Shown in pieces: positions 24,661 to 35,301 of a DNA stretch of 64,000 nt. The stretch's first letter is position 1. Each line of letters begins with the position of its first letter. The position numbers and the translations under genes were made by a program. The notes under the pieces are model-generated. The model was not told the DNA's origin and ran no database searches. It was given only the letters and a program-made list of their open reading frames with translations. This DNA is from Cryptomeria japonica (Eukaryota; Streptophyta; Pinopsida; Cupressales; Cupressaceae). The DNA lies in the NCBI RefSeq assembly GCF_030272615.1, contig NC_081410.1, forward strand, positions 128,030,640 to 128,094,639, written 5' to 3'.

Positions 24661-25493
24661 TCGTGGAGATCCTGAATACCACTAATCTGCATAACGAGGA
24701 AAAAGGGGGTCAAAGTGATAGTGGTGACAAAGATACCATTAAGGCTTTATGTGAGACCATTACTGCTTTGGTGAAGGATATTAATAGTTTGAAAACTGAT
24801 ACACAGGCCATGGCAAGAATTACAATTGGTGACAAGCCCTTGGCGGAGCATGTTAAAGAGTTAGTGGTTGTTCTGCATAATGCACAAGCTATTGAATGTA
24901 TGGTTGGAAAAATCTTAGCCACGGAGAAAAAGGTCAATGAGATGGGAGATAGAAAGGAAATGGACAACAAACTGAAAGATTTTGGCAGCAGAATTGACAA
25001 GCTGAAGCACAATGTCAAGCATCTTTCTGATCAAAATTTCCAAATCCTTAAATCTTTGGTGGACAACATGAACATATTTATCAACAGGTTCGAGAATAAT
25101 GCAGAGAAGGATGGTGATAAAGAGCAGGTGAACAAGAAGGGTCATGAAAGGAGGACCAAAGCCAACACAAAGAATAAGGTCGACATCGATTGTCGTGAGC
25201 CGAAGGATATGAAGACCTCAGCGAACAACATGAAACAAATGGTTGTTCACGTTGAGGAGATTCTGAATAGTATTTAGTTCCAGTTGTTGTCCTTGGTTCT
25301 GTCTCTTTGCTGTATTTTGCTTTCCTTTTGCTGTCTGTTCCAAGTTTTATGTAATGATGTATTAAGCTGTGCCCTTCCGGTGGGTTCATTTTGACTTTTT
25401 GAAGTGATCAGGCACTTTTTTTAGCATTTCTGTTTTCCTGGCTTGTAAAAGGTTCGGGTACCTTTCAAATACCTGTTTTTACTTAATCAAAAC
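24661..25493 (+). mobile_element. 5'-truncated non-LTR retroposon
   Basis: An 833-bp insertion between exact 9-bp repeats ATAATGTCA (24652-24660 and 25494-25502). It ends ...GTTTTTACTTAATCAAAA, a typical plant LINE-like 3' end. The reading frame is already open at the first inserted base and has no upstream ATG, as expected of 5' truncation during target-primed reverse transcription. The 3' UTR is about 215 bp and T-rich. Confidence 0.75.
24663..25277 (+). CDS. Partial coiled-coil protein carried by the retroposon
   Basis: About 204 codons open from the 5' edge of the insertion to a TAG, with no stop or frameshift. The first codon is GTG, so this is the C-terminal part of a longer protein, not a complete gene. 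It is highly charged, rich in Lys, Glu and Asp, with heptad-like spacing over TDTQAMARI, LAEHVKELVVVLHNAQAIE and MDNKLKDFGSRIDKLKHNVK: a likely coiled coil. No zinc knuckle or enzymatic motif is visible. It may be the tail of a LINE ORF1-like protein or of a captured host mRNA; I cannot choose between them. Confidence 0.5.
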   Translation: MEILNTTNLHNEEKGGQSDSGDKDTIKALCETITALVKDINSLKTDTQAMARITIGDKPLAEHVKELVVVLHNAQAIECMVGKILATEKKVNEMGDRKEMDNKLKDFGSRIDKLKHNVKHLSDQNFQILKSLVDNMNIFINRFENNAEKDGDKEQVNKKGHERRTKANTKNKVDIDCREPKDMKTSANNMKQMVVHVEEILNSI

Positions 25494-25502
25494 ATAATGT
25501 CA

Positions 25503-28182
25503 AGCACTTTTATTAGCATCATAACATCAAATGTCATCAATAATATCAGTGTCTAGCAAAATAAATAAATCTAAAACTTATTTGCCTAGAATTGGTTCGT
25601 GACATGTCCTAAAAGTGCATATGTTTATTTTATTATTAATATAATTTTAGTTTAAATATTTTTTTAATCTAAAAAAATGTTATTTATTAATTCCTTCTAC
25701 CATAAAGCACCCATTGCATCCAACTTTTTAATTAGTTCAATCAATCATTGTATAGAATTTTAAAAAACAAGCAACAATTCTATTGTCTATACTTACTTTT
25801 TTTATTTAATAATTTAAAAAAGTCATTTATCTTTCTCTATTGGTTCATGTTGGGAATAGTCATTGCAAAAATTAAATTATTGCTTATCTTTAAAACAAAA
25901 ATTGTCAACTCAATTAAGGACATGAATAACATATACAATATTATATACATCATAATAAAAAGTACATTGTTGACTTTAGCATTGTGTTGTCTCCTTGAAT
26001 GACATTTGTGATGTCATTCATATCTATCCAATTAAATATACAATTTAAAAAAAATTCTTATACACTGCAATTTAAAAAAAACCTTCCTACTTTATGCATT
26101 GTCTATCTAACAATTGATTATATTTAATATTTTGATTGTTTTTAATACCTTGTTCATTTTTTATGTATCTATTATTTCTATAATATACAATACATTATTA
26201 TTGTATAAAAATAAATATATACAAATATTTAACATCTTTGTATAATTACTCTAAATAATAAAAACTTTTTATTACTTATATTTAATTTAATTAAAAAATT
26301 ATTTTATACGTTGAATACGTTTCATATATGAAATGAAGAGTTGTTTATTGAAATCCATGGTTGTGAATTGTAAAGATGGGTGCAAGATGCTACAAATAAT
26401 CTCGATTGGCCATGTTTTTTGATTCCAAAGTGACTACTTGAATGCAATTCTAAACCTATCCAAACACACTTGTAGAAAAAAAAAGCATTCAAGTAGACCA
26501 AATTGATTGAAAATGAGATGGACAAAAATTCCATGCTCAAGTTCCGTATTGCTACAAACATTTGCCTTCCTACACATCACTGAAAAAGGGAGCCAAAATG
26601 TGTAGAGAAAGTCATTTACTACATCATTAACATTAGCTACTGATATGCCATCTGACTAGTATAGAGGAGTATCACAAAGTGCAATCAACAAGATGACTAA
26701 TGATGTATGTGCATGCTCTAAGTTTCCACTAAGCGAACTATGATCATCAACTACTTTACCTAACAATAACTAATATATGTAACACTTATAGGCGGGAACT
26801 TGACGCAATGTGTCTCTTACTAAAAAATACAAGAATATTATTTAGTTATTTATTTTGACAAAATAAAGGTTAATAAAGACCAATATTTAATTGCCAACTC
26901 TAAAATGAGAACACAAAAATCATCATGAATTCAAGATGTACCCACCCATAATTATGTACTTAAAATTGGGAGCTAACCTCTCGATGTTCCTTATTTACAC
27001 ACTCTAGAAAATTAAAAGAAGAAAAAAATTACTAACATAAACAATTGTACATTTGAATTTGGGTTCAAAGTATATATATAATATAATAATCAAATTTTTA
27101 ATATTATATATTAAATATATAGTGGAAGAAATTTGTTACCTCAAGGATGATGAATCTAAAAGAACAAATTGGCCCTCCAGTACCTCACTTATACCAGTGC
27201 TAAGGGTGAGCCAGGGGATAAAAATGAAAAACTAAGCTAGCATGTCACAAATGAAACTCTCAAATGAATCTTCTTAGTCTTTATCTTCAGGACAAGTGCG
27301 CGAAACAGGGACACAAGCGTAGCGTGCTATCGTCCTGTACGGACAAAGTGTAGAATTCATATGATAGTGACAAAAGTCACTAAACTACCTACTAAACAGT
27401 GCGACAATGAAATAAGTAAAATATTGCGAAGTACGAAATAAGAGAACAAGATAAAGAAGAGTAAAAGAAGCTCACAGTCGGTCCACGATTGAAGCCTCCT
27501 GCAAGACAATCACTTTCTCACCACTACAAGCATGCATTCAAACAAGAAAGGAGAATGTTGGGGGTTGTGTTTTGGAGTCTTCCTTAGTTAGACCCCCATT
27601 TTGGTGTTTCCATCGACACGAACAACCTAGATAGTAGCAATGATAGAAAGATAAAATGATAAAGATGGAAGTAAAATAGATAAGTGATTGATAAAATAGA
27701 TAGAAGCAATACATATTGAAATAAAGAAGGAAAGAGAGGAACTCCCCTTCAGCACTCAAAGAACCTTCACTCGGACAGATGGAGTTGAATTCCAAGAGCT
27801 CTCCAAAGATTGTGTTAATGACAACAATTGAATAGAAAACCTGTGAATACTGCTCAAGAAGATCACTAAAAGCTCCGACCTACAAGAATTAATCAAAAAT
27901 GCCAAAGAATCCCCCTAAATGCCTTCAAATAGGAGAGATGTATCTTCTAAGAGGAAAACCAATGTCAGTGGGCCCATGCAGAGGCGTTACGATTCCTTGA
28001 AGGTGCAGGTGTAACACTCAAACAACCACCTACAGACTGTCAGATTCGCAGGATGCTAGTGTGTCGTACAGACCTCTCTGCATCACGCTAATGTTCTAAG
28101 GATGACAGGTTGATAGAGTTGGTAGGATTCCAATCTAGAGCTAACAAAGTGATATAGGTGGGAAAAAAGACAAAAACTACTG
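25503..28182. other. AT-rich spacer, probably old repeats
   Basis: 25503-27240 is strongly AT-rich with only short chance frames. 27240-28182 is more balanced in composition and could be a decayed LTR or leader, but I found no paired ends, PBS, PPT or domain. Confidence 0.5.
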
Positions 28183-28187
28183 TACAC

Positions 28188-29690
28188 TATTGGCATATGT
28201 GCAGAGCATGATGATATTGTATGTTATCATTGATGTCAATATGCTAAAGTATGAACCAGTATGTTGTAGTAAGTGAACTGGCAAGAGAACCGATATAATG
28301 ATGTAAACCGGTATTTGTGAAAAAGTGAAGAGGTATGTTTGTTCAAGGTGAACCGGTATGTTGGAATGAGAACCGGTAAATGGAAGTTTTGTTTTGGGGT
28401 TTCATTTGGCATGACTACCGGTTGGTATTCTCAGCTTCCAAGTTTCCGGTTGATGTATTCCAAGCTTGTGTGATTCAACCGATGACATCTTGTGATGAGT
28501 TAGCATTGTATGAAGACCAGATAAGTGTTGTCACGTCAGTCTTGTGCGCGTGAAGGATTTCCTTGAGAATCTTGCATGGAGATTGATCATATCTACCTTG
28601 GGAATGCGCGAAGTCTCTGAAAATGGTGGAGAGCACGTGATGAGTTATCAACTTCTTGAAGCAGCAAAGAATGAACGTTGGAGAACGTCTTGAGATCTGT
28701 TCAAGACTGTTGTATTCGATGCAGTGTGATTAATGATCAGAATTGAATCGACTAGATTGTAAAACCTAAATGTTTAGGGTTTAGGGTTTATGCTACCGAC
28801 CTATCTGTTTCCTATAAGGTCGATGATGTTTTTCATGTTGAAGTTGTTGGCAAATGGTATGTGTGTATCCCAGTGAGTGATACTTGATTCTTTCCAGACC
28901 AGAGAAGTGTGTTGATACCTACAGAGTGTGATTCAAGAAGGAAAGGAGCTAAAGTGGATCTGCCTTGGCATTGAGTGTTGTTATCAGATCAGTGTATTAC
29001 CTGTTGACTTCTGACCATTTCAGCAGTTGGAAAATCCCTTAACCGGGTAGCTTTAACAGGCTTTTGTGTAAATCCTTTAACATGGTGACTCAATTCAATG
29101 AGTTCTTCAAATCCTCTTGTGAGGTAACCTTTAACAAGGTTCTAACCTTTAATCGGGTATTTAGCCATCCCTTAACCGAGTGATCCCTAGCAAGATCGGT
29201 TCCTAGCAGAACCTATTGTAAAAGTCTCTAACTGGACTAGGCTCCTAACAGAGTGGACTTCAAAAGAGTTCAAAGAATAACTTGTGGGTATTCATCCCCA
29301 CCATGGTTTTTCCCAGTTGGGTTTCCATGTGAAAAATCAGTGTGTCATGTGTGATGCCTTTCCTGTGATGGTTTAGTGTTTTATGTCAAATTGGTAAAAT
29401 ATGTTGAACTAGGAGTCATTATATTTTGATGATAGATTACCTATTTATGCATAAGAGTGAAGTGGAAGTGAGGTATTAGATTGTATGGAAAGCTAAGGGT
29501 GACCGGTTTATGTCTTTCACATTCTCACTGTGTTTTACCGGTAGTAATTTGGTTTAGACCGGTGTTAGCGCTTGCCAGTCAAGTGCACTGTTTGCAGTCA
29601 AACCGGTTCTGGAAAATTGTTTTTGCCTGTATTGATTCACCCCCCCTCTTAGTATCGGGTTGGTACTAACTATTCATCATTTATTCATCA
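28188..29690 (+). mobile_element. Solo LTR related to Copia A
   Basis: 1503 bp bounded by exact 5-bp duplications TACAC (28183-28187 and 29691-29695). It starts TATTGGCATATGTG, one transition from the usual TG start, and ends ...CTATTCATCATTTATTCATCA. Shared with the Copia A LTR: CATTGATGTCAA near the start, the series of CCCTTAACCGGG-like words at about 29030-29240, GGTTTTTCCC.GTTGGGTTTCCA, and TTGATTCACCCCCCC near the end. No internal sequence remains. Confidence 0.82.
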
Positions 29691-29695
29691 TACAC

Positions 29696-30059
29696 AACCT
29701 CGAATGATGTGGAGGAAGGCACCATTTGTTGTGATGAATTGTACAAGGTGTGATTTTTGATATTACATTTTTCCCCCACTTTACTGAGCATGTCTTTGCT
29801 AAAAGATGTGAAGCTAAAGTAGAGGAAGATAAAGAAAAGACTCATGATGGGGAGGCAAATTTTTTTTTATTAGACGAGGTTGCCCCCAACAAGATGAAGT
29901 CGAAGCTTGAAATAGATATTTCTAACCGATACATCTCAAACATGTTATTTGCAGACTAACATGTCAGATAGTAAGCTAAAGGATAGATTGAGATGGATGA
30001 TAGATAAGATAGTGTAACAAAAACAACCTCACTTGGATGAAAGCCCCTTACTACGAAAA
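29696..30059. other. Spacer left of Gypsy A
   Basis: Contains a 69-codon plus-strand frame (29750-29959, Lys/Glu-rich) without recognisable features. It ends at the GATAT target duplication. Confidence 0.5.
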
Positions 30060-30064
30060 GATAT

Positions 30065-30802
30065 TGTTTATGATAAAAATGGAAACAACAATATTGAAAG
30101 ACTAAATGAATTCAACCACAAAACCCTAGCCTAACAACAACAAAGATCCACCATAACATATGAATATTACCCAAGACAATGCAAATCAAATGAAATCACA
30201 AAGATTATACCATCACATGTCCAACAGGGTTTGGATCTCCATTCTTCCTATCTCCATTGATCTTGTTTGATATATTTGCTCTCAAATTTTATGTGTGCAC
30301 AAGAGCTCAACAAAGAACGGAAATGTGGTTGCAAGTAGGCTTGATCGCATATGAAAGTTCGAATGCTAGAAGGCTTCCAAGATCGATTAGGGTTGATAAT
30401 GAAGGAATCATCTCCTTATATAGAAGACACTATAAGAAATGGAGGGATAAGATTGAGAGGTGAAAAAGATAAATGGTCGGCTAAGATTAGAGGGTAGGTA
30501 AAAGAAATAAGAAAATAATGAGAGGGTAGGTAGTATAGGAATTAAGAGATGAATGACATGTGTCATAGGTAGAAAAGACTAACGAATTAATTAAATAAAT
30601 AAAGATTTATTTAATTAACAGAAGAAGTGGGATAATTAAATAAATAAAAGTATTTATTTAAATGAGAAATAAGGCTAGAAGAGGATAAATGAATTAATTA
30701 AATAAATAAAGATTTATTCAATTAATAGAAGAATTAGGCTTAAAATAATTAAATAAATAAAGATATTTATTTAATTAGATAGGATAATTTTAGGTGTCTA
30801 CA
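30065..30802 (-). repeat. 3' LTR of Gypsy A
   Basis: 738 bp; in element orientation it starts TGTAGACACCTAAAA and ends ATAAACA. It carries AT-rich palindromes at 30590-30785 and a TATA box (CTATATAAGGAG on the minus strand) at 30412-30423. It lacks a 44-bp unit present in the other LTR. Confidence 0.93.
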
Positions 30803-30816
30803 TTTTGCCCCTCTTT
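30803..30816 (-). promoter_or_regulatory. Polypurine tract of Gypsy A
   Basis: Element-sense AAAGAGGGGCAAAA directly abuts the 3' LTR start TGTAGACACC, which fixes the element orientation. Confidence 0.9.
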
Positions 30817-31328
30817 GAGACAATGCAACTTGTCACGTTGTTTCAAAGAAGATAAGATGAACCGATACAAAGTTGCCCCAAAATGGGAATGATATGCCCC
30901 CTTGAGAGATTGGATGAAAATGCTTGAAAAGATCGCAGACAATCTCTCGATAAGAAATAAAGGCTAGAATGGACTGACAAGATAGAGTGACAGATTCACG
31001 GGATAAAGAAGATTGACACGGGAGACTAGGGCTAGGGTAGTCTATAAGATAGACCACGAGGGGAAAACATCCTCATTGTCATCCACACATCGAAGAGATC
31101 ATAGTGCAGAGAGAGAAGATATCAATCAAAAGCGATGGCATTGGTGCATAGATTCGATCGCGTTCACCAATTTCAGAGGCCAGCAGATGCAGGAGAGCCG
31201 GTAAGTACCACAAAAACTCTTTGTACTTTGTCGCATTAAATGCTGTTATAAATGCATGTCAAGTAGAGTAATAAATGCGCATTAGGTAGATTGCAAAAAA
31301 TGTCAAGCACGGCAAAAAAATGCTAAGG

Positions 31329-31518
31329 CGCGTTTGCGTTGGTGTCAGGTGCGTCTATGATTGCAGCAACCTCTATGTTCAATGCGAGCGCATTTGTGTC
31401 TTGCAGGCGCATTTATGCAGGATAGGTGGAACTGGGTAGATCAGAGGCACGTCTGTGTGATTCAGGTGCGTTTGTGCAATATGTAAGCGCGTTTATGTCA
31501 TGAATGCGTGTTTATGTC
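31329..31518 (+). repeat. Array of GCGTYTGTG-like motifs upstream of PMD exon 2
   Basis: Eight degenerate copies in 190 bp, all in plus orientation, for example GCGCATTTGTGTC, GGCGCATTTATGC, GCACGTCTGTGTG, GGTGCGTTTGTGC and GCGCGTTTATGTC. Spacing is irregular (about 18-40 bp). The same motif, reversed, fills the gag leader at the other end of the element. Confidence 0.75.
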
Positions 31519-31719
31519 TTCAAAGCCAAATCGACAGTTCTGTGATGAACATACATTGTCGATTGGATAAATTGCTGAGAAGATACTCTCGAGAAGGCCC
31601 TCTAGGGAAGACTAGAATACCAAATAGGGCTAGGATTGACAATTTTGTGATAGAGCATATATTGCCAATTAGGAAACTACTCAAGAGGATACACTCAAGT
31701 AGAGGCCCTAGGATAGATC

Positions 31720-32112
31720 AAGGCACTTTGTGATGAACGAGGAGTACCAAAAGGTAGCACTTTGTGATGAACATGGAGTACTAAAAAGAGCAACACTTTG
31801 TGATGAATAAGGAATGCCAAAAAGTAGTACTTTGTGATGAACAAGGAGTAATAAAAAGAGCAGCACTTTGTGATGAACAGGGAATGCTACTAGGATAGAG
31901 AGCAGTACTTTGTGATGAACAGGGAGTACCACTAGGATAGAAAGCAATACTTTGTGATGAACAGGGAATGTTACTAGGATAGAAAGAAGTAATTTGTGAT
32001 GAACAAGGAGTACCACTAGGATAGAAAGCAACACTTTGTGATGAACAGGGAATGTTACTAGGATAGAAAGCAACACTTTGTGATGAATAGGGAGCACCAC
32101 TAGGATTGACAT
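31720..32112. repeat. 42-bp minisatellite in Gypsy A
   Basis: About ten units around ACTTTGTGATGAACAGGG. Early units are 34-36 bp apart (anchors 31725, 31760, 31796, 31830, 31865). Later units gained TAGGATAGAAAG-type sequence and are exactly 42 bp apart (31865, 31907, 31949, 31991, 32033, 32075). The 42-bp length is a multiple of three, which explains the artefactual open frames on the minus strand. Tandem repeats in the 3' untranslated region are a known habit of Tat/Ogre elements. Confidence 0.95.
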
Positions 32113-33402
32113 AGTTGATTTGCTTGACTGCAGGAGGACCTACCGATGCTAGAGTCATGGGAGCGATTCTCTTTGACTCAGAGTTTGTGAGCAGAGCTGA
32201 CACTTGAGGAGAGAGCAGCAGTTCAGGCTATGGGACTGCGAAATATTCTGTATGTGCCTGAGTTTCGGGTGAACATGGGATTGCTAATTGTGCTAGCTGA
32301 GAGATGGCACTCAGAGACATGCACATTTTATTTGTCGATGGGTGAGATGACAATCACCTTAGAGGATGTATATAGGATACTAAGGATACCGATCGATGGG
32401 GAGTTAGTTCCTTACAATTGAGACAGAGATAGGGATGCACTAAGATGAGTGTTTCAGGATCCAGGATTAGAGATGAGGGCATGACATGTAGCTTGGGACA
32501 CTATGACACAGACAAGATTGGCACTACCGGCGATGCTGGTAGGAGTGATCAGTGGATTCCTCTGTTCGGATAGGGTGACACGAGGGTTGGTTGTGGGATG
32601 GGGGAGGACTCTGGAGATATTTGTGACAGAGCACACCAGGTTTGCATGGGGGTCGTTTCTGCTGACACACTTGTATTATAAGTTGCATCAGTTTGTGTAT
32701 CACGGGTCAGCAGGATTGGGATGTGGGGTGACACTGCTGCAGGTATGGGAATATGAGCATCTGTCAGTTACACGACCGATCCACTTCAAAGGCAAAGGAC
32801 ATGGGTGCAGCTATGTTCACTTATATGATATGATTACGTCTCAATCACGGATTGGGAGACTGGAGTATTGGTGTCGGGTTATTAACGAGATAGACACTAT
32901 GATATGGAGGTCGTACCGGGACTGTGAGGAGCGGGAGGATGATGCAGTGGAGCTGCCATATGTATTTCGAAGCAGGTATTTGGTAGGAAGGACACCATAT
33001 GTTATTGAGAGGCAGTTGGTAGATAGGGTGGGCAGGCATTTTGGCAGGATACAACGGATGCCATGGGGGTCAGGGATGTATGCACAGACGGTGAGAGATC
33101 AGGTGTATTTGGATCCATTGCTTTCGTATGATCAGGTTGTGACACAGTTAGTAGAGATGATTCCCTTGCCTTGGGATATGTGGGCAGATATAGAGGATCC
33201 AGGGATGGATGTAGAGTATACTGCATATTGGGCAAAGCATCCATTTTCGCGGCTGACAGATCCAGATGAGCTGATAGATGGAAAGGTTGGAGGCGATGGA
33301 GATGATAGTGGAGATGGTGGAGGTAGAGGCCGACGGCGAAGGCAGGGCGCAGTGGCAGAGATGAGAGCGGCTCAGAGGAGAGAGGGCAAAGAGGAGAGAT
33401 AG

Positions 33403-35301
33403 GAGACAGACATCTAGCGGTGGGTTCATGGGTCCTCCACCACCAATAGATAGAGGGGACAAGAGAGATGATCCCGAGGTGGGTCCTTCCAGGGCTCAGA
33501 CTCTGTCGAGACCAGGCGACTTTGAGAGAGGGAGTTCACCATATTCTTAGAGGGCTCCCTATGTATCTGTTTTGTACCATTTTGTATGATGACACCTTCG
33601 GGTGATTGTAGCCATATGATTTTGACATCATTGTATCATGACACTTATGATTATATATATGAGATGATTCATCTTTGTGGAAGCTATATGCATGTGTAGC
33701 TATGTGATGTTTCTATATGTTTTATGATGTATGTTTCTATGTGATGTTTATGATATGGATGCAAATATGTACATGATGAAATGCAATATTTTTCTTCTTT
33801 TATGGTTTATATGTTATGCAAATGTATATGTGAATGTATGAAATGCAAATGAATATGACGATGCAAATAACTATTTACATGATGAAAATGTAAAATTTGC
33901 TAACATGTGTTGTGTGCAGGATGTGATGTAATTATGATATCTATATGTATGTATGAAATGAGATATGCGGTAATGCAGGTGCAAACTACATGAAATACAA
34001 ATATTTTTGGTGTGTCATTATACTCAGTCATGTGATAGCAAGCTACATGAACTCGGGAAGGACGATGGAGGTCAATCAAGAAAGGGGGATGGAAGATAGA
34101 AGATATGAAAGTGATAGAGATTCTTGTGCATTATCATCATTGAGCTTTATTATGGCAAATAGGTTATGACAATCCAGATATATGTACGACCCAGAAAGTC
34201 ATTGTACCCGTTTGCATGGAGATAAGTCAGTTGCAAACAAAGAATGCCCCAGTTCATACTAGACTCGCAGTGTCCTCATATCCTTGGACAATTCATAGCA
34301 TTACTAAGAGACAATCCACAAATAACAAAAGAAAAATAGGTGACGATACCCTATCCTTGCCTTTCTAGTCAAAGATATCCTGGAGATAGAATCCCTAGTC
34401 AGAGACATCCCGGAAAAGCTAAAAGACATGTCACCAAAAGATAAAATCAAAAGAAAACCAAGACTCGACACCAACATCCATTGTAGTCCTCAAGTTTAGT
34501 GTCTCTTGTCACTTGTATAAGTCTATTTGATTGTGGTCACAATGTTTACTTTCACAAAAGGATAGATAACACTCAACCATAATGTTGTTTGAGTCTGTTG
34601 AAATATTTGATTTGTTGAAGCTCGTTGTTCTTGTTGTGTCTCATTTGAACTGACTGAATCCATGAAATTGATACTTTATTGCGGAGAAGATGAAACTTTA
34701 TTGCAAATCGACGATGCAAATGTTGCTTTATTGTGGATTGTGCGCGGATAGACTGGAGAAAACTGGAAGAAAATGTACTCCTTGAAATGTGTGATGCTCT
34801 CAGTTCCACACCCATTACTAGACGTAGGATTTGCCTTAGCCATAGATAGGAGCTAATTTATTATGGATGGAAAGGGGTGGAAAGGAAGGATGATTATGAA
34901 TGGCTAACTAATCTTAGGTAAATCAATAACAAGCCATGATGGGAATGGGTAAGTTTATTATGACTAGATAGGCTGTGAGTGTGTGCAAAGTGACGTGATG
35001 AAAGTGAATCCTGAAGGAGGGAGGAGCAATGTCTCTACGCATGGCGCTGGTGACCCAGTTTTCACCATGGTACTTGCGCAGGGCGCCACCAAAGTGGTTT
35101 TCACTGTTGGACGAAATGTTTTTCTTTACTTTTTTTTATTTTTCAGTTTTTTTGTGTCACAAGGCGCCCGTTTGCCAGGTTTTCACCAAGTAACGATTTT
35201 TTATGTTTGTGATTTTTTTGTATTTTGAATTTTTTTATTTTTATTTTATTTTAATTTTTTTGATTTTTTTTTGTATTTTGAATTTAGGATACTCTGAAGA
35301 G
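33403..35301. other. Gypsy A region between the PMD gene and integrase ends
   Basis: The two genes converge here. 33550-34010 is TATG/ATGT-rich low complexity. The rest has no supported frame. On the plus strand it would hold the PMD 3' end; on the minus strand it is the start of the pol 3' untranslated region. Confidence 0.6.

Larger units (their letters stand above)
31201..32133 (+). other. Predicted intron of the antisense PMD gene
   Basis: 933 bp, phase 0, donor GTAAGT at 31201 and acceptor TGCAG ending at 32133. It holds the motif array and the 42-bp minisatellite. In the element's own genomic RNA (the other strand) these signals are reversed, so the intron would survive retrotransposition. 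Confidence 0.55.
31135..33402 (+). pseudogene. Antisense plant mobile domain (MAIN-like PMD) gene inside Gypsy A
   Basis: Runs opposite to gag-pol. Exon 1, 31135-31200, is 22 codons from an ATG and ends at donor CCG/GTAAGT. Exon 2 starts at 32134 after acceptor ACTGCAG and stays in phase. PMD signatures in order: TLEERAAVQAMGLRNILYV (about 32200), LAERWHSETCTFYL, GEMTITLEDVYRILRIPIDG (about 32340-32400), and GSFLLTHLYYKLHQFV followed by TLLQVWEYEHLSVTRP (about 32650-32780). The tail is acidic then Arg-rich. Four in-frame TGA codons (32188, 32419, 32446, 32482) each sit one C-to-T change from CGA. A one-base shift near 33398 moves the tail into a frame ending at about 33549. PMD proteins of the MAIN/MAIL group act in the nucleus in silencing and genome stability; the role in transposons is unknown. 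The domain call is strong; the splice model is inferred. Confidence 0.82.

Noticed and set aside
24663-25277. Complete 204-residue gene starting at the first codon
   Set aside because: The first codon is GTG at the very edge of the insertion and there is no upstream ATG. The frame is a truncated C-terminal part.
31720-32112. Regularly spaced direct repeats that could suggest a CRISPR array
   Set aside because: Units are contiguous and degenerate with no unique spacers, and this is plant nuclear DNA.
31708-32203. Two minus-strand open frames of 134 and 140 codons with 14-residue repeats, resembling a repeat protein
   Set aside because: They are products of the 42-bp minisatellite, whose period is a multiple of three. 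Several frames stay open at once, and the PMD intron explains the region better.
33148-33462. Minus-strand frames opposite the PMD gene as extra element genes
   Set aside because: Shadow frames of the PMD coding sequence without recognisable motifs.
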